Source: Salinarimonas chemoclinalis (GTDB taxonomy: Bacteria; Pseudomonadota; Alphaproteobacteria; Rhizobiales; Beijerinckiaceae). Taken from it: 64,000 nt of DNA. Numbering within the stretch: position 1 is the stretch's first letter; the number at the start of each line of letters is the position of its first letter. Where the stretch lies: assembly GCF_041514305.1 (NCBI RefSeq), contig NZ_JBGMWH010000010.1, positions 62,001-126,000 of the forward strand, in the 5' to 3' direction. Below are positions 49,845 through 58,477 of the stretch, one piece after another. Position numbers and translations under genes: made by a program. The notes beneath the pieces were generated by a model. That model did not search any database. It was given only the letters and a program-made list of their open reading frames with translations, and was not told the DNA's origin.

Positions 49845-50603
49845 TCAGACCGCGTGCGCCCCCTCGAGCGCCGTGAACGCCCGCACCCACATGGCGCACA
49901 CGCCCGAGCGGACGATGTCGTCGGCGTCGAACTCGACGATCGGCACCGGCAGGCCCTGCGCGCGAATCATGGCGATCACCTGCGCGAGGCCGGAGGTCTC
50001 CCTGAGGTCGCACTGCGAGACGTCGCCGTTGATCACCGCCGTGCAATCCTCGCCGAGCCGGGTGAGGAAGGTCTTCATCTCCTGGAGCGTGGCGTTCTGC
50101 GCCTCGTCGAGGAGCACGAACGTGTCCGACCAGGAGCGCCCGCGCATCACCTCGAAGGGCACCATCTCGATCTCGCCGTTCTTGAGCGCGATGTCGAAGG
50201 CCCCGCGCCCGATCCGCTCGCGGATGGTCTCGACGACCGGCGCGGCCCAGGGGGCGAACTTCTCCTCCAGCGAGCCGGGGAAGAAGCCGAGCGAGCGACC
50301 GGCGGGGACGTTGGGGCGGGTGAGGACGATGCGGCCGATCCGCCTCCGGCGGTAGAGATCGGCGGCGTGGGCGGCGGCGATCCAGGTCTTGCCGGTGCCG
50401 GCGGGCCCCAGCACGATCGTCTGCGGGTTGGCCTGGAGGGCGGCGATGTAGGCCGCCTGGGTCGCGTTGAGGGGCTTGATGGGAGCGAGCGCCCGCTCGT
50501 GCTCGAACTTTCCGCTGGCGGGTCCTGCGTGGAGCTCGACGATCTCACCGGATTCGAAGGAGCGACGGGTGCGGCGCTTCTGCTTGTCGTAACGCTTGCT
50601 CAA
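49845..50603 (-). CDS. PhoH-family ATPase
   Basis: A 252-residue PhoH-like P-loop protein. Walker A IVLGPAGTGKTWIAAAHAAD (motif 66-73), Walker B TFVLLDEAQNATLQEMKTFL, and VINGDVSQCDLRETSGL are the family hallmarks. The basic N-terminus (KRYDKQKRRTRRSFE) suggests RNA binding. The best start is TTG at 50603, with AAGGAGG seven bases upstream; no ATG gives a better fit. It differs from the ybeZ type found beside ybeY. Role in RNA metabolism is inferred from family. Confidence 0.9.
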   Translation of the reverse strand: MSKRYDKQKRRTRRSFESGEIVELHAGPASGKFEHERALAPIKPLNATQAAYIAALQANPQTIVLGPAGTGKTWIAAAHAADLYRRRRIGRIVLTRPNVPAGRSLGFFPGSLEEKFAPWAAPVVETIRERIGRGAFDIALKNGEIEMVPFEVMRGRSWSDTFVLLDEAQNATLQEMKTFLTRLGEDCTAVINGDVSQCDLRETSGLAQVIAMIRAQGLPVPIVEFDADDIVRSGVCAMWVRAFTALEGAHAV

Positions 50604-50944
50604 CGGCCTGCCTCCTTGGCGGCGACGCGGGACCACCGCCCCGGGCGCCGCGTCGGAGCGTCCGGAACGTCTCGCGAGGAGTGGGTGGTGGCGGAAGGGA
50701 GCGGGTGCCGTCGAGAGCTGCGACGCCGAGGCGAGCCGAGGGGGTTCGGCGTCTGCCGTGATCGCTGAGGGGAAGGTCTGCGCGACGCTTCACACGATCC
50801 TCGTCGGTTCGAGGGCCTCGTCGATTCGAGAGACCCGCTCCGAAGTGCAAGGTGACCGATTCGTGTGACAGTTTAGTTCACGACGCCCCGGGGTGGCGAG
50901 TCCGTGCCGCGTGCGGTGCACATCCAGGGCCTCGGCCGGCGGCG
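50604..50944. other. Intergenic region upstream of phoH
   Basis: No gene is supported in these 341 bases. The right part (50840-50885) is less GC-rich and holds an imperfect inverted repeat (TCGTGTGAC ... GTTCACGA, 50865-50883). A phoH promoter should lie on the minus strand here, but I cannot pick one confidently. Confidence 0.4.
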
Positions 50945-51919
50945 TCACCCGGCGATCAGCGCCGCGAACCGCGCGAGATCGACGTTCCCGCCCGACACGA
51001 TCACCCCGACCCGCGCGCCAGCGAGATCCCCCGCCGCGAAGGCGGCCGCGGCGGCGAGGCAGCCGGTGGGCTCCACCACCTGCTTCATCCGCTCGGCGAA
51101 GAAGCGCATCGTCTCGACGAGCGCCGCGTCCGGCACGGTCACCACGCCGGCGGCCTTCGCCTGCAGGATGGGGAACGTGTGCGCGCCCGCCGCCGTGGTC
51201 TGGGCGCCGTCGGCGATCGTCCGGGGGACCGGGATGGTGAGGATGTGGCCGGCCTCGAGCGAGCGGCGGATGTCGTCGCCCGCCTCCGGCTCGACACCGT
51301 AGACCGCGCAGCCCGGCGAGAGCGCCTCCGCCGCGAGGCAGGCGCCCGACGTGAGCCCGCCACCGCCGAGGCAGACGTAGATCCGGTCGAGCGGGCCCAC
51401 CTCGTCGAGAAGCTCCTTCGTCGCGGTGCCCTGGCCGGCGATCACGTCGGGGTGGTCGAAGGGCGGGATCAGCGCGAGCCCGCGCTCGGCGGCGAGGCGG
51501 CGACCGATCGCCTCGCGATCCTCCGTGAAGCGGTCGTAGAGCATGACCTCGGCCCCGTAGCCCCGCGTCGCGGCGACCTTGATCGCGGGCGCGTCGGTCG
51601 GCATCACGATCACGGTCGGCGCGCCCAGCAGCGCGCCCGCGCAGGCGATCGCCTGGGCGTGGTTGCCCGAGGAATAGGCGACGGCGCCCCGCGCCCGCGC
51701 ATCCGCGTCGAGCGCCGCGATGGCGTTGTAGGCGCCGCGGAACTTGAAGGCGCCGGTGCGCTGGAGGCTCTCCATCTTGAAGAAGAGCCGCGCGCCCGTG
51801 CGCGCATCCGCCGTGCGCGAGGTCATCACCGGCGTGCGATGGGCCACGCCCGCGAGGCGCGCGGCGGCGGCCTCGACATCGGCGAAGGTGGGCAGGCGCA
51901 GTCCCGTCGTCTGGTCCAT
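50945..51919 (-). CDS. Threonine/serine dehydratase (PLP fold type II)
   Basis: A 324-residue dehydratase or serine racemase-like enzyme. The PLP Lys lies in RTGAFKFRGAYNAI (about 58), the substrate loop is AYSSGNHAQAIA, and the phosphate-binding Gly loop is VCLGGGGLTSGACLAAEA. Length (no ACT regulatory domain) matches the catabolic TdcB/serine racemase group, which deaminates threonine to 2-oxobutyrate. Its ATG overlaps the stop of the enoyl-CoA hydratase (TGATG), so the two form an operon. Confidence 0.92.
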   Translation of the reverse strand: MDQTTGLRLPTFADVEAAAARLAGVAHRTPVMTSRTADARTGARLFFKMESLQRTGAFKFRGAYNAIAALDADARARGAVAYSSGNHAQAIACAGALLGAPTVIVMPTDAPAIKVAATRGYGAEVMLYDRFTEDREAIGRRLAAERGLALIPPFDHPDVIAGQGTATKELLDEVGPLDRIYVCLGGGGLTSGACLAAEALSPGCAVYGVEPEAGDDIRRSLEAGHILTIPVPRTIADGAQTTAAGAHTFPILQAKAAGVVTVPDAALVETMRFFAERMKQVVEPTGCLAAAAAFAAGDLAGARVGVIVSGGNVDLARFAALIAG

Positions 51920-52695
51920 CAGCGGTTCCCGAACTCCGCCTTGCGCTTCTCGACGAAGGCCTGCATGCCTTCCTTCTGGTCGGCGGTGGCGAACATGGCG
52001 TGGAAGACGCGCCGCTCGAAGCGGATGCCCTCGGCGAGCGTCGTCTCGTAGGCGCGGTTGACGCTCTCCTTCGTCATCAGCGCGATCGGCAGCGACATGT
52101 CGGCGATGGTCGCGGCCACCGTCAGCGCCTCGTCGAGGAGCCGGTCCACCGGCAGGACGCGCGATACGAGCCCGGCGCGCTCCGCCTCGGCGGCGTCCAT
52201 CATGCGGCCGGTGAGGCACATCTCCATCGCCTTGGCCTTGCCGACGAAACGGGTGAGGCGCTGCGTGCCGCCGGCGCCGGGCATGACCCCGAGCTTGATC
52301 TCGGGCTGGCCGAACTTCGCGGTTTCCGACGCGAGGATGAAGTCGCACATCATGGCGAGCTCGCAGCCGCCGCCGAGCGCGAAGCCCGACACCGCGGCCA
52401 CGATCGGCTTGCGCCGCGCGGCGACCTTGTCCCAGGCGGTGATGAAGTCGTCGAGATAGGTCTGCGGATAGGAGAGGCCGGACATCTCCTTGATGTCCGC
52501 CCCCGCTGCGAAGGCCTTCTCCGAGCCTGTGATCACGATGCAGCCGATGCCGGGGTCGCGCTCGTAGGCGTCGAGCGCCTCGTTCAGCTCCGCGATCAGC
52601 GTGGAGTTGAGCGCGTTGAGCGCTTGCGGCCGGTTCAGCGTGACGAGCCCGACCTTGCCGCGGGTCTCGGTGAGGATGGTCTCGTACTCGGGCAT
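51919..52695 (-). CDS. Enoyl-CoA hydratase (crotonase family)
   Basis: A 258-residue crotonase. The oxyanion-hole segments are FAAGADIKEMSG (about 64-75) and FALGGGCELAMMCDFILAS (about 105-123). The catalytic Glu pair is in KFGQPEIKLGVMPGAGGTQR. Sequence is close to the mitochondrial short-chain enzyme. It hydrates trans-2-enoyl-CoA in beta-oxidation or amino-acid breakdown. Coupled to the dehydratase gene, suggesting a shared amino-acid catabolic operon (inference). Confidence 0.94.
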   Translation of the reverse strand: MPEYETILTETRGKVGLVTLNRPQALNALNSTLIAELNEALDAYERDPGIGCIVITGSEKAFAAGADIKEMSGLSYPQTYLDDFITAWDKVAARRKPIVAAVSGFALGGGCELAMMCDFILASETAKFGQPEIKLGVMPGAGGTQRLTRFVGKAKAMEMCLTGRMMDAAEAERAGLVSRVLPVDRLLDEALTVAATIADMSLPIALMTKESVNRAYETTLAEGIRFERRVFHAMFATADQKEGMQAFVEKRKAEFGNR

Positions 52696-52706
52696 GGCGT
52701 CGCCTC

Positions 52707-52764
52707 CTAACCTTCTTAGCTACCACGGTTGCCGGGAGCCCCGAAAGCACCTAGAACGGGTTAG
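52707..52764. promoter_or_regulatory. Inverted CTAACC/GGTTAG elements before the ParA cassette
   Basis: CTAACCTTCTTAG (52707-52719) and CTAGAACGGGTTAG (52751-52764) are related, inversely oriented elements in the 95-base gap before parA. They could be binding sites for the cassette's small partner or another regulator; the likeness is partial. Confidence 0.3.
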
Positions 52765-52790
52765 AAGCAGGGTCCCCGGGGGCTGAGTGC

Positions 52791-53717
52791 ATGAACATCG
52801 TTTCGGTCATCAATTACAAGGGGGGCGTCGGCAAGACCTCCTTGACCGCGAATCTGGCCGCCGAACTCGCATGGCGGGGAAAGAGGGTCTTGGTGATCGA
52901 CCTCGATCCGCAGGCGAGTCTGACGTTCTCGTTCATACGTCCGGACGAGTGGCAGGCTCGCTTCGAAGGGTCCGGAACGATCAAGGCATGGTTCGATTCG
53001 TTCGAGCGCGGCAACCCATTGCGTCTGGACACGCTGATACAAACTCCCGACAGGCTCCACGCCGCACTGCATGGGCGCGGTAGGTTCGACGTCATCTACT
53101 CGCATCTGGGTCTCATAAACGTCGATCTCGATCTCGCGACGAAGCTCTCCGGTGCAAATCTCAGCCAGGCGAAACGTAATTTTCTCACCATTCACCGGCG
53201 ACTCGCAGAAGGGCTCGCCTCGTGCCCCGACCTTAGATACGACCTCGTGATGATCGACTGTCCACCCAATTTCAACATCGTCACCAAGACAGCGATCATC
53301 GCCAGCGATTACCTGCTCGTGCCCACCCGCCCCGATGAGCTCTCCACGCTGGGTATTTCCTACCTCCTTCGCAGCGTGGGGAGTCTGATCAAGGACTACA
53401 ACGAATACGCTTCCTTGGATGATGGAGACGTGCAGGCTACGATTGATCCCCGGGTCGTCGGCGTGGTGTTCACCATGATCCAGGAGTATGCGAATCGTCC
53501 GATCAGTGCACAACGAACATATATCGCGAGCGTCGCTCGCTCGCCTGGTCTCGACGTATTCGAGAGCTATATCAAACGAAACGACACAATCTTCGCCAAC
53601 GCCCCGCAATATGGTGTACCGGTCGCGCTCCACAACTACTCGAACATGTCGCACCAAAGCGTCGTGGATGGTATAGAAAGCGTCGCAGACGAGTTCATGC
53701 GTCGGATCGGCCTCTGA
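52791..53717 (+). CDS. ParA-family ATPase of a two-gene cassette
   Basis: A 308-residue ParA/MinD-type P-loop ATPase. Deviant Walker A NYKGGVGKTSLTANLA (Lys10 and Lys15), Walker A' VLVIDLDPQASLTF and Walker B YDLVMIDCPPNFN are all present. It is longer than minimal ParA, with insertions at about 45-110 and 215-245, and lacks an N-terminal DNA-binding domain. Base composition is visibly less GC-rich than the surrounding genes. It has no replication gene, parB or recombinase nearby. A small gene follows after 11 bases. It sits between catabolic genes and leuD, so it is an inserted cassette. Role unknown; DNA or protein positioning by family analogy. Confidence 0.85.
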   Translation: MNIVSVINYKGGVGKTSLTANLAAELAWRGKRVLVIDLDPQASLTFSFIRPDEWQARFEGSGTIKAWFDSFERGNPLRLDTLIQTPDRLHAALHGRGRFDVIYSHLGLINVDLDLATKLSGANLSQAKRNFLTIHRRLAEGLASCPDLRYDLVMIDCPPNFNIVTKTAIIASDYLLVPTRPDELSTLGISYLLRSVGSLIKDYNEYASLDDGDVQATIDPRVVGVVFTMIQEYANRPISAQRTYIASVARSPGLDVFESYIKRNDTIFANAPQYGVPVALHNYSNMSHQSVVDGIESVADEFMRRIGL

Positions 53718-53728
53718 AGGAGACGAGC

Positions 53729-54112
53729 TTGGAACCGCAGACGAAGGAGCTACTACTCCGACGTGTCTCCGATCTCGCCGACACGCTGAGTGAGCAGGAT
53801 GCCCGAGACCTGCTGCGCGAACTCTCCCGCTGGAGCAGGCCGGTTCGGCAGCGGGTTCGCTCAGCTCGGTCAGAGCCGCGCGACGGGACAGCCCTGCAGA
53901 CGATCTCTCGGGAACTCCTCGACGCGAGTTCACGCGAGGAGGGCTACAAGGTGCTCGAGGACAGCGATCTGTCCAAGGAGGAACTGCGCGAGCTGGCGCG
54001 GCTCAACGATGTCTACGCTTCGACGGGTGATGGGGTCCACCAGCTCAAGGAGCGTCTCGTGGAATCCATCGTTGGAAGTCGCCTGAACAGTCGCGCAATC
54101 CGAGGTTACTGA
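53729..54112 (+). CDS. Small helical partner of the ParA-like ATPase
   Basis: A 127-residue protein that I cannot place in a named family. Residues 1-45 are helical, then basic (RPVRQRVRSARSEPR); residues 75-127 (LSKEELRELARLND, LKERLVESIVGSRLNSRAIR) have the look of a small SAP/Rho-N-type helix-turn-helix that binds nucleic acid. That reading is inference. It starts at TTG 53729 with AAGGAG seven bases before it, directly after the ParA stop, so both are translated from one message. The order ParA then small DNA-binding partner mirrors partition operons, without ParB homology. Confidence 0.7.
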   Translation: MEPQTKELLLRRVSDLADTLSEQDARDLLRELSRWSRPVRQRVRSARSEPRDGTALQTISRELLDASSREEGYKVLEDSDLSKEELRELARLNDVYASTGDGVHQLKERLVESIVGSRLNSRAIRGY

Positions 54113-54151
54113 TCGGTTCCGCGCAGAAGGCGCCGGCGCGGGTGCGCCCGA

Positions 54152-54754
54152 TCACGCCCAGGGGCGCCCGGCCATCTCCCGCTCGAACCGGTCGATCGCG
54201 GGCGCCTTCTCGAGCGTCAGCCCGATGTCGTCGAGGCCGTTCATCAGGCAGTGCTTGCGGAACGGATCGATGTCGAAGCGGATCACGCCGCCGTCGGGGC
54301 CGCGGATCTCCTGGGCCTCGAGGTCGACCGTGACGGTGGCGTTGGCGCCGCGCTCGGCGTCCTCGAACAGCGCCTCGAGTTCGCTCGGCGACACCACGAT
54401 CGGCAGGATGCCGTTCTTGAAGCAGTTGTTGTAGAAGATGTCCGCGAAGGACGTGGAGATGACGCAGCGGATGCCGTAGTCGAGCAGCGCCCAGGGCGCG
54501 TGCTCGCGCGAGGAGCCGCAGCCGAAATTGTCCCCCGCGACCAGGATCTGCGCCTTGCGATAGGCCGGCTGGTTGAGCACGAAGCCCGGGATCTCCTCGC
54601 CGTCCGGCGTGAACCGCATTTCCGCGAACAGCCCCCGGCCGAGCCCGGTGCGCGCGATCGTCTTGAGGTAGTTCTTCGGGATGATCATGTCGGTGTCGAC
54701 GTTGATGATCCGGAGCGGCGCGGCGACGCCGGTGAGAACCGTGAAGGGCTGCAT
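54152..54754 (-). CDS. leuD: 3-isopropylmalate dehydratase small subunit
   Basis: A 200-residue subunit of the LeuCD isomerase in leucine synthesis. The swivel domain has VDTDMIIPKNYLKTIARTGL (about 19-38) and the conserved FGCGSSREHAPWALLDYGIR. Length is standard. leuC is not adjacent, as is common in alphaproteobacteria. An exact tandem repeat of GGCTCGTGTCTTC (54756-54768 and 54769-54781) lies immediately before the ATG, in the leader. Confidence 0.96.
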   Translation of the reverse strand: MQPFTVLTGVAAPLRIINVDTDMIIPKNYLKTIARTGLGRGLFAEMRFTPDGEEIPGFVLNQPAYRKAQILVAGDNFGCGSSREHAPWALLDYGIRCVISTSFADIFYNNCFKNGILPIVVSPSELEALFEDAERGANATVTVDLEAQEIRGPDGGVIRFDIDPFRKHCLMNGLDDIGLTLEKAPAIDRFEREMAGRPWA

Positions 54755-54755
54755 G

Positions 54756-54781
54756 GGCTCGTGTCTTCGGCTCGTGTCTTC
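54756..54781. repeat. 13-bp exact tandem repeat in the leuD leader
   Basis: GGCTCGTGTCTTC occurs twice in tandem directly upstream of the leuD start codon (on the other strand GAAGACACGAGCC twice). It duplicates the GAAGA-containing candidate ribosome-binding segment. Confidence 0.8.
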
Positions 54782-54939
54782 GTCGGGCGGTGAAGGCCTC
54801 GCGGGTTCTCTAGCAGCCGCCCGCCCCGAGGGGAAGCCTCGCCGGCCCATCGCGCCCGCGCGGCGTTGCAGCGGCCGGCCCGGGCGGCTATCTCCGCCGT
54901 CGCCGCATCGCGCGGCGCGAGACCCCGGGGAGGACCGCC

Positions 54940-55470
54940 GTGGAGAGCACCGCACGCCGCCCGATCGCCTACGCCATGTGCGGGCTCGCCTTCTCCGGCA
55001 AGTCGACGATCGCCCGGCTGATCGCACGGGAGCTCGGGCTCGCCCTCGTCTCCCTCGACGCGATCAACGACGAGCGCGGCTTCGACGGCGGCAACGTCGT
55101 CGACGATTCCGAGTGGGAGCGCACGAGCCACATCGCCATGGGGCGTCTCGCCGAGCACCTCGCGGCGGGACGCTCGGCGATCGTCGACGACACCTTCGCC
55201 TTCCGCTTCCTGCGCGACCGCTGCGCGGCGGTGGCCGCGGCGCACGGCGCCGGTTTCCGAATCCTCCACGTCGAGACGCCGCTCGAGACCATCCAGGCCC
55301 GCCGGCGGGCCAACGACGCCACCCGCGAGCGGATGGGCCTCTCCGACACGGTCTTCGACGATCACGTCGCCCGCTTCCAGGGGCCGGAGCCCGACGAGCC
55401 GGTGATCCGGCTGGCGTCCCCGGAGGACCTCGCGCGGTTTCTCGAGGAAGCGAGCGCCGGCCCCGGCTGA
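54940..55470 (+). CDS. P-loop kinase-like ATPase (AAA_33 / zeta-like)
   Basis: A 176-residue P-loop protein. Walker A MCGLAFSGKSTIARLI (motif 15-22), an acidic DAINDERGFDGG and the helical LID-like RRRANDATRERMGLSDTVFD match small nucleotide- or sugar-kinases of the AAA_33 group. A related fold is used by zeta toxins and chloramphenicol kinase, but no antitoxin gene is beside it. Substrate unknown. It uses a GTG start at 54940 with GGGGAGGA upstream. Convergent with mtgA, 4 bases apart. Confidence 0.78.
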   Translation: MESTARRPIAYAMCGLAFSGKSTIARLIARELGLALVSLDAINDERGFDGGNVVDDSEWERTSHIAMGRLAEHLAAGRSAIVDDTFAFRFLRDRCAAVAAAHGAGFRILHVETPLETIQARRRANDATRERMGLSDTVFDDHVARFQGPEPDEPVIRLASPEDLARFLEEASAGPG

Positions 55471-55474
55471 CCGG

Positions 55475-56191
55475 CTACTCCACGCACCCGAAGATGTCCC
55501 CCGAGCCGCGCTCGCGCGCCATCAGGTTCTCCGCCAGCCGCGCGTGCCCGCCCGACGGGCGGCCGGGATCGCGGCCGCGGGGGTTCGGGAGCGCGGTGGC
55601 GAGGAGCGCGGCCTCGCGGCGCGTGAGGTCGCCGGCGCTCTTGCCGAAATGGGCGCGCGCCGCAGCCTCGATGCCGAAGACGCCATCGCCCCATTCGGCG
55701 ACGTTGAGGTAGATCTCGAGCGTGCGCCGCTTGCCCCAGACGAGGTCGAGCCAGAGCGCGAGCGGGATCTCGATCGCCTTGCGCACGTAGGAGCGCTGCG
55801 GCCACAGGAAGACGTTCTTGGCCGTCTGCATCGGGATGGTCGAGGCCCCGCGCTCGGCGCCGGCCTCGATCACGGCGAAGAGCGCGTCGAAATCGACGCC
55901 CGCGTGCCGGCAATAGAGCGAATCCTCGGACGCGATCACCATCCGTGGCACGTGCGGCGAGATCGCCTCGAGCGGCACGACCATCCGCGTCACCGGCTGC
56001 ATCGTCGCCCAGCGGCCGAGCATCAGCGTCGAGACGGGGGTGATCGCCGCACCGACCAGCGTCAGCACGACGAGCGCGACGACGACGAGCGCGACCGCGC
56101 GCCAGGCGAGGCCGAGGACGCCGCCGACGAGACGGCGCAGGAGGCCGCGGCCCGGCGCGTCGGCGCGCGTCGTCTCCCCGCTGCGGCTCAT
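55475..56191 (-). CDS. mtgA: Monofunctional biosynthetic peptidoglycan transglycosylase
   Basis: A 238-residue GT51 enzyme that polymerises lipid II. One TM anchor (about 25-50), then the catalytic motifs MVIASEDSLYCRHAGVDF (catalytic Glu), GASTIPMQTAKNVFLWPQ, RKAIEIPLALWLDLVWGKR (second acidic site usually in RKxxE) and ILEIYLNVAEWGDGVFGIEA-type EIYLNVAEWG. Length is normal. ATG 56191 is chosen because the basic head and TM segment follow. Divergent from the polyprenyl synthase gene. Confidence 0.94.
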   Translation of the reverse strand: MSRSGETTRADAPGRGLLRRLVGGVLGLAWRAVALVVVALVVLTLVGAAITPVSTLMLGRWATMQPVTRMVVPLEAISPHVPRMVIASEDSLYCRHAGVDFDALFAVIEAGAERGASTIPMQTAKNVFLWPQRSYVRKAIEIPLALWLDLVWGKRRTLEIYLNVAEWGDGVFGIEAAARAHFGKSAGDLTRREAALLATALPNPRGRDPGRPSGGHARLAENLMARERGSGDIFGCVE

Positions 56192-56289
56192 GCTCGCGAT
56201 CCTCGTCTGCGTGGAACCCGCCCCGTACTTGACCCGACCGCGCCGCTGCTGCAAGCCGGACGTGCCGTTTCCCGGAGGTTTCAGGGCCG

Positions 56290-57216
56290 ATGCCGCACAC
56301 GCACACCCCGTTCGAGGCGCGGCTGCGCGCCGTGGCCGAGACCGTCGAGGGACGCCTCGCGGCGCTGCTCGACGACGCGCCGCGCGCCGGCGAGCCCGCC
56401 CGGCCCGAGCGGCTGATGGCGGCCATGCGCCACGCGGCGCTCGCCGGCGGCAAGCGGCTGCGACCCTTCCTCGCGGTGGAGGCGACGCGGCTCCTCGGCG
56501 GGCCGGAGGAGGCCGGCCTGCGCGCGGGGCTCGCGATCGAGCTGATCCACTGCTACTCCCTCGTCCACGACGACCTCCCGGCGATGGACGACGACGACCT
56601 GCGCCGCGGCAAGCCCACGGTGCACGTGGCCTTCGACGACGCGACCGCGATCCTGGCGGGCGACGCGCTGCTCACGCTGGCCTTCGAGGTCGCCACCGAG
56701 GACGGGCCGGACGCCCCGCCCGCGATCCGCGCCGCGCTGGCCGCCGCGATCGCCCGCGCGGCCGGGCTCGCGGGCATGGTCGGCGGGCAGATGCTCGACC
56801 TCGCCGCGGAGGGGCGCTGGGGTCCGCGCACGCCGGGCGAGGACGAGATCCGCCGGCTCCAGGCGATGAAGACCGGCGCGCTCCTCGCCGTCTCGGCGGA
56901 GGCCGGCGCCATCGCCGCCGGCGCGGCGCCGGAGCACCGCGCGCGGCTGCTCGCCTACGGGCGGGCGCTGGGCGCCGCCTTCCAGATCGCCGACGACATC
57001 CTCGACCGCGAGGCGACGGCCGAGGCGCTCGGCAAGGCGGTGGGCAAGGACGCGCAGCGCGGCAAGGGCACGCTCGTCGACGCGCTCGGGATGGACGCCG
57101 CCCGCGCGGAATGCGACCGGCTGGTGGCCGAGGCCGAGGCCGCGCTCGCGCCCTGGGGCGCAGGCGCGAGCGTGCTGATCGAGGCCGCGCGCTTCACGGC
57201 TGCGCGCAAGGCGTGA
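56290..57216 (+). CDS. ispA: Polyprenyl diphosphate synthase (farnesyl/geranylgeranyl type)
   Basis: A 308-residue trans-prenyltransferase. The first Asp-rich motif is HDDLPAMDDDDLRRGKPT (about 93-110) and the second is FQIADDILDREATAE. GGKRLRPFLAVEA and the Lys-Thr in AMKTGALLAVSAE match the family. The DDLPAMDDD form is typical of the IspA group making C15 or C20 chains; product length cannot be told. ATG 56290. No dxs is adjacent in the window. Confidence 0.93.
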   Translation: MPHTHTPFEARLRAVAETVEGRLAALLDDAPRAGEPARPERLMAAMRHAALAGGKRLRPFLAVEATRLLGGPEEAGLRAGLAIELIHCYSLVHDDLPAMDDDDLRRGKPTVHVAFDDATAILAGDALLTLAFEVATEDGPDAPPAIRAALAAAIARAAGLAGMVGGQMLDLAAEGRWGPRTPGEDEIRRLQAMKTGALLAVSAEAGAIAAGAAPEHRARLLAYGRALGAAFQIADDILDREATAEALGKAVGKDAQRGKGTLVDALGMDAARAECDRLVAEAEAALAPWGAGASVLIEAARFTAARKA

Positions 57217-57256
57217 TCTCGGCGCGGGGCCGCGGCCGTCCGTCCGCTGCAGGCCA

Positions 57257-58477
57257 TCAGCGCTGCCCGGGGCGCAACTGGTAGAAGATGTGCCGGCCGA
57301 TCGTGTCCGCATGGCGCAGGCGGCTCGCCCAGCGGGGGCGGACGTAGTCGGCGTGGTAGTGCGTCGCGTTGCCGACCGCGGCGAGGTAGGTCTCGCCCTC
57401 CAGGACCGCCGCCGCGATCCGCCGCGCACGGTCCCACGCCCCCGGCTCGGTGATGCGCAGGCTCTTGCCCTCGCAGGTGAAGGTGAATTGGCAGGCGAGG
57501 TGCCGGTGGCTGTTCTGGAAGACGACGCCGCAGATCGTGTTCGGGTAGAGGCTCGACTTGACGCGGTTGAGCACGACCTGCGCCACCGCCGCCTGTCCCT
57601 CCTCGGGCTCCGAGCGCGCCTCGAAATACACCGCCTGCTCGAGGCAGCGCCGCTCGCGCGCGAGCTTGGCGGGATCGACGAGATCGAGGAAGCGTGGCGC
57701 GCCGGCCATGATCGCCGCCGGCAGCGAGACCGGGGCGGCGGCGACCTCGACGGGCGACCAGGTGCGCGCGGTCGGCGTCGACGAGGCGAGCGAGGCGGCG
57801 CGGGCGACGCCGGGCGTCGCGCCCTCGCGGGCCTGCGCCACGCCGCGGGCGAGGCCGCGGCCGGTCGATCCCTGCGCCGCCGCGGCGGGCGAGAGCGCGG
57901 CGGTCGCGATCTCGGTCGCGGTCTCCTCCCGGCGCTCGAACACGCCGGCGGTGACGACGAGGATCGGCATCGCCTCGCCGTGCACGAGGCGCTCGGCCGG
58001 CAGGCGGGCCGCATCCGGCGCCAGCAGCGACGGGGACGACGCCCCGAGCGCGCGGCCGATGCGCCCGAGGGAGACCGGGACCGCGCCGGCGGCGTCGCCC
58101 TTGCCGGCGCGGTTCGGCCGCGCGGGGACGTCTCCGTCCGCGAGGGGCTTGTCCTCTCCCTGCGGCACCGCGACCGCGGTGCTCGGGGCGGCCGCGCGGA
58201 TCCCGACGAGGCCCGGCTCGACGAAGCGGATGGCGCTCGCCTCGACCGCGAGCGAGAGACGCCCGGCGAGGTCGGGGGCCGCGGGGGGAACGAGACCATC
58301 GAAGGCGGCGAGACGCTCGGCCGGGCGCGGCGTCTCGATCGAGCGTCCGACCTCGATGTTGATCCCGGCGGTGGCGGTGAACGACACGAGCAGCCCGGCG
58401 CCGAGCGCCCAGGGGGCGGCGGTGGCGCAGACCCAGCGCATCCGGTCGATCTTGCGAGGGCGGCGGCGCAGGCGCAC
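57257..58477 (-). CDS. SleB-type cell wall hydrolase
   Basis: A 406-residue envelope protein. A hydrophobic segment near residues 15-36 anchors or exports it. A long Ala/Pro-rich linker runs to about 265, and the Hydrolase_2/SleB domain follows: ERRCLEQAVYFEARSEPEEG with the catalytic Glu, AVAQVVLNRVKSSLYPNTIC, GVVFQNSHRHLACQFTF and ATHYHADYVRPRWA. SleB-type enzymes are lytic transglycosylases; here the role is probably wall turnover, not spore germination. GTG 58477 follows GGAGT; the internal ATG would remove the basic head. Confidence 0.88.
   Translation of the reverse strand: MRLRRRPRKIDRMRWVCATAAPWALGAGLLVSFTATAGINIEVGRSIETPRPAERLAAFDGLVPPAAPDLAGRLSLAVEASAIRFVEPGLVGIRAAAPSTAVAVPQGEDKPLADGDVPARPNRAGKGDAAGAVPVSLGRIGRALGASSPSLLAPDAARLPAERLVHGEAMPILVVTAGVFERREETATEIATAALSPAAAAQGSTGRGLARGVAQAREGATPGVARAASLASSTPTARTWSPVEVAAAPVSLPAAIMAGAPRFLDLVDPAKLARERRCLEQAVYFEARSEPEEGQAAVAQVVLNRVKSSLYPNTICGVVFQNSHRHLACQFTFTCEGKSLRITEPGAWDRARRIAAAVLEGETYLAAVGNATHYHADYVRPRWASRLRHADTIGRHIFYQLRPGQR

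Noticed and set aside
52791..54112. The ParA cassette as an integrated plasmid partition locus
   Set aside because: No replication gene, ParB homologue, origin or recombinase is found within the window, and flanking genes are core metabolism.
54940..55470. The P-loop kinase as a zeta toxin
   Set aside because: No epsilon-type antitoxin is next to it and the motif set fits general AAA_33 kinases equally well.
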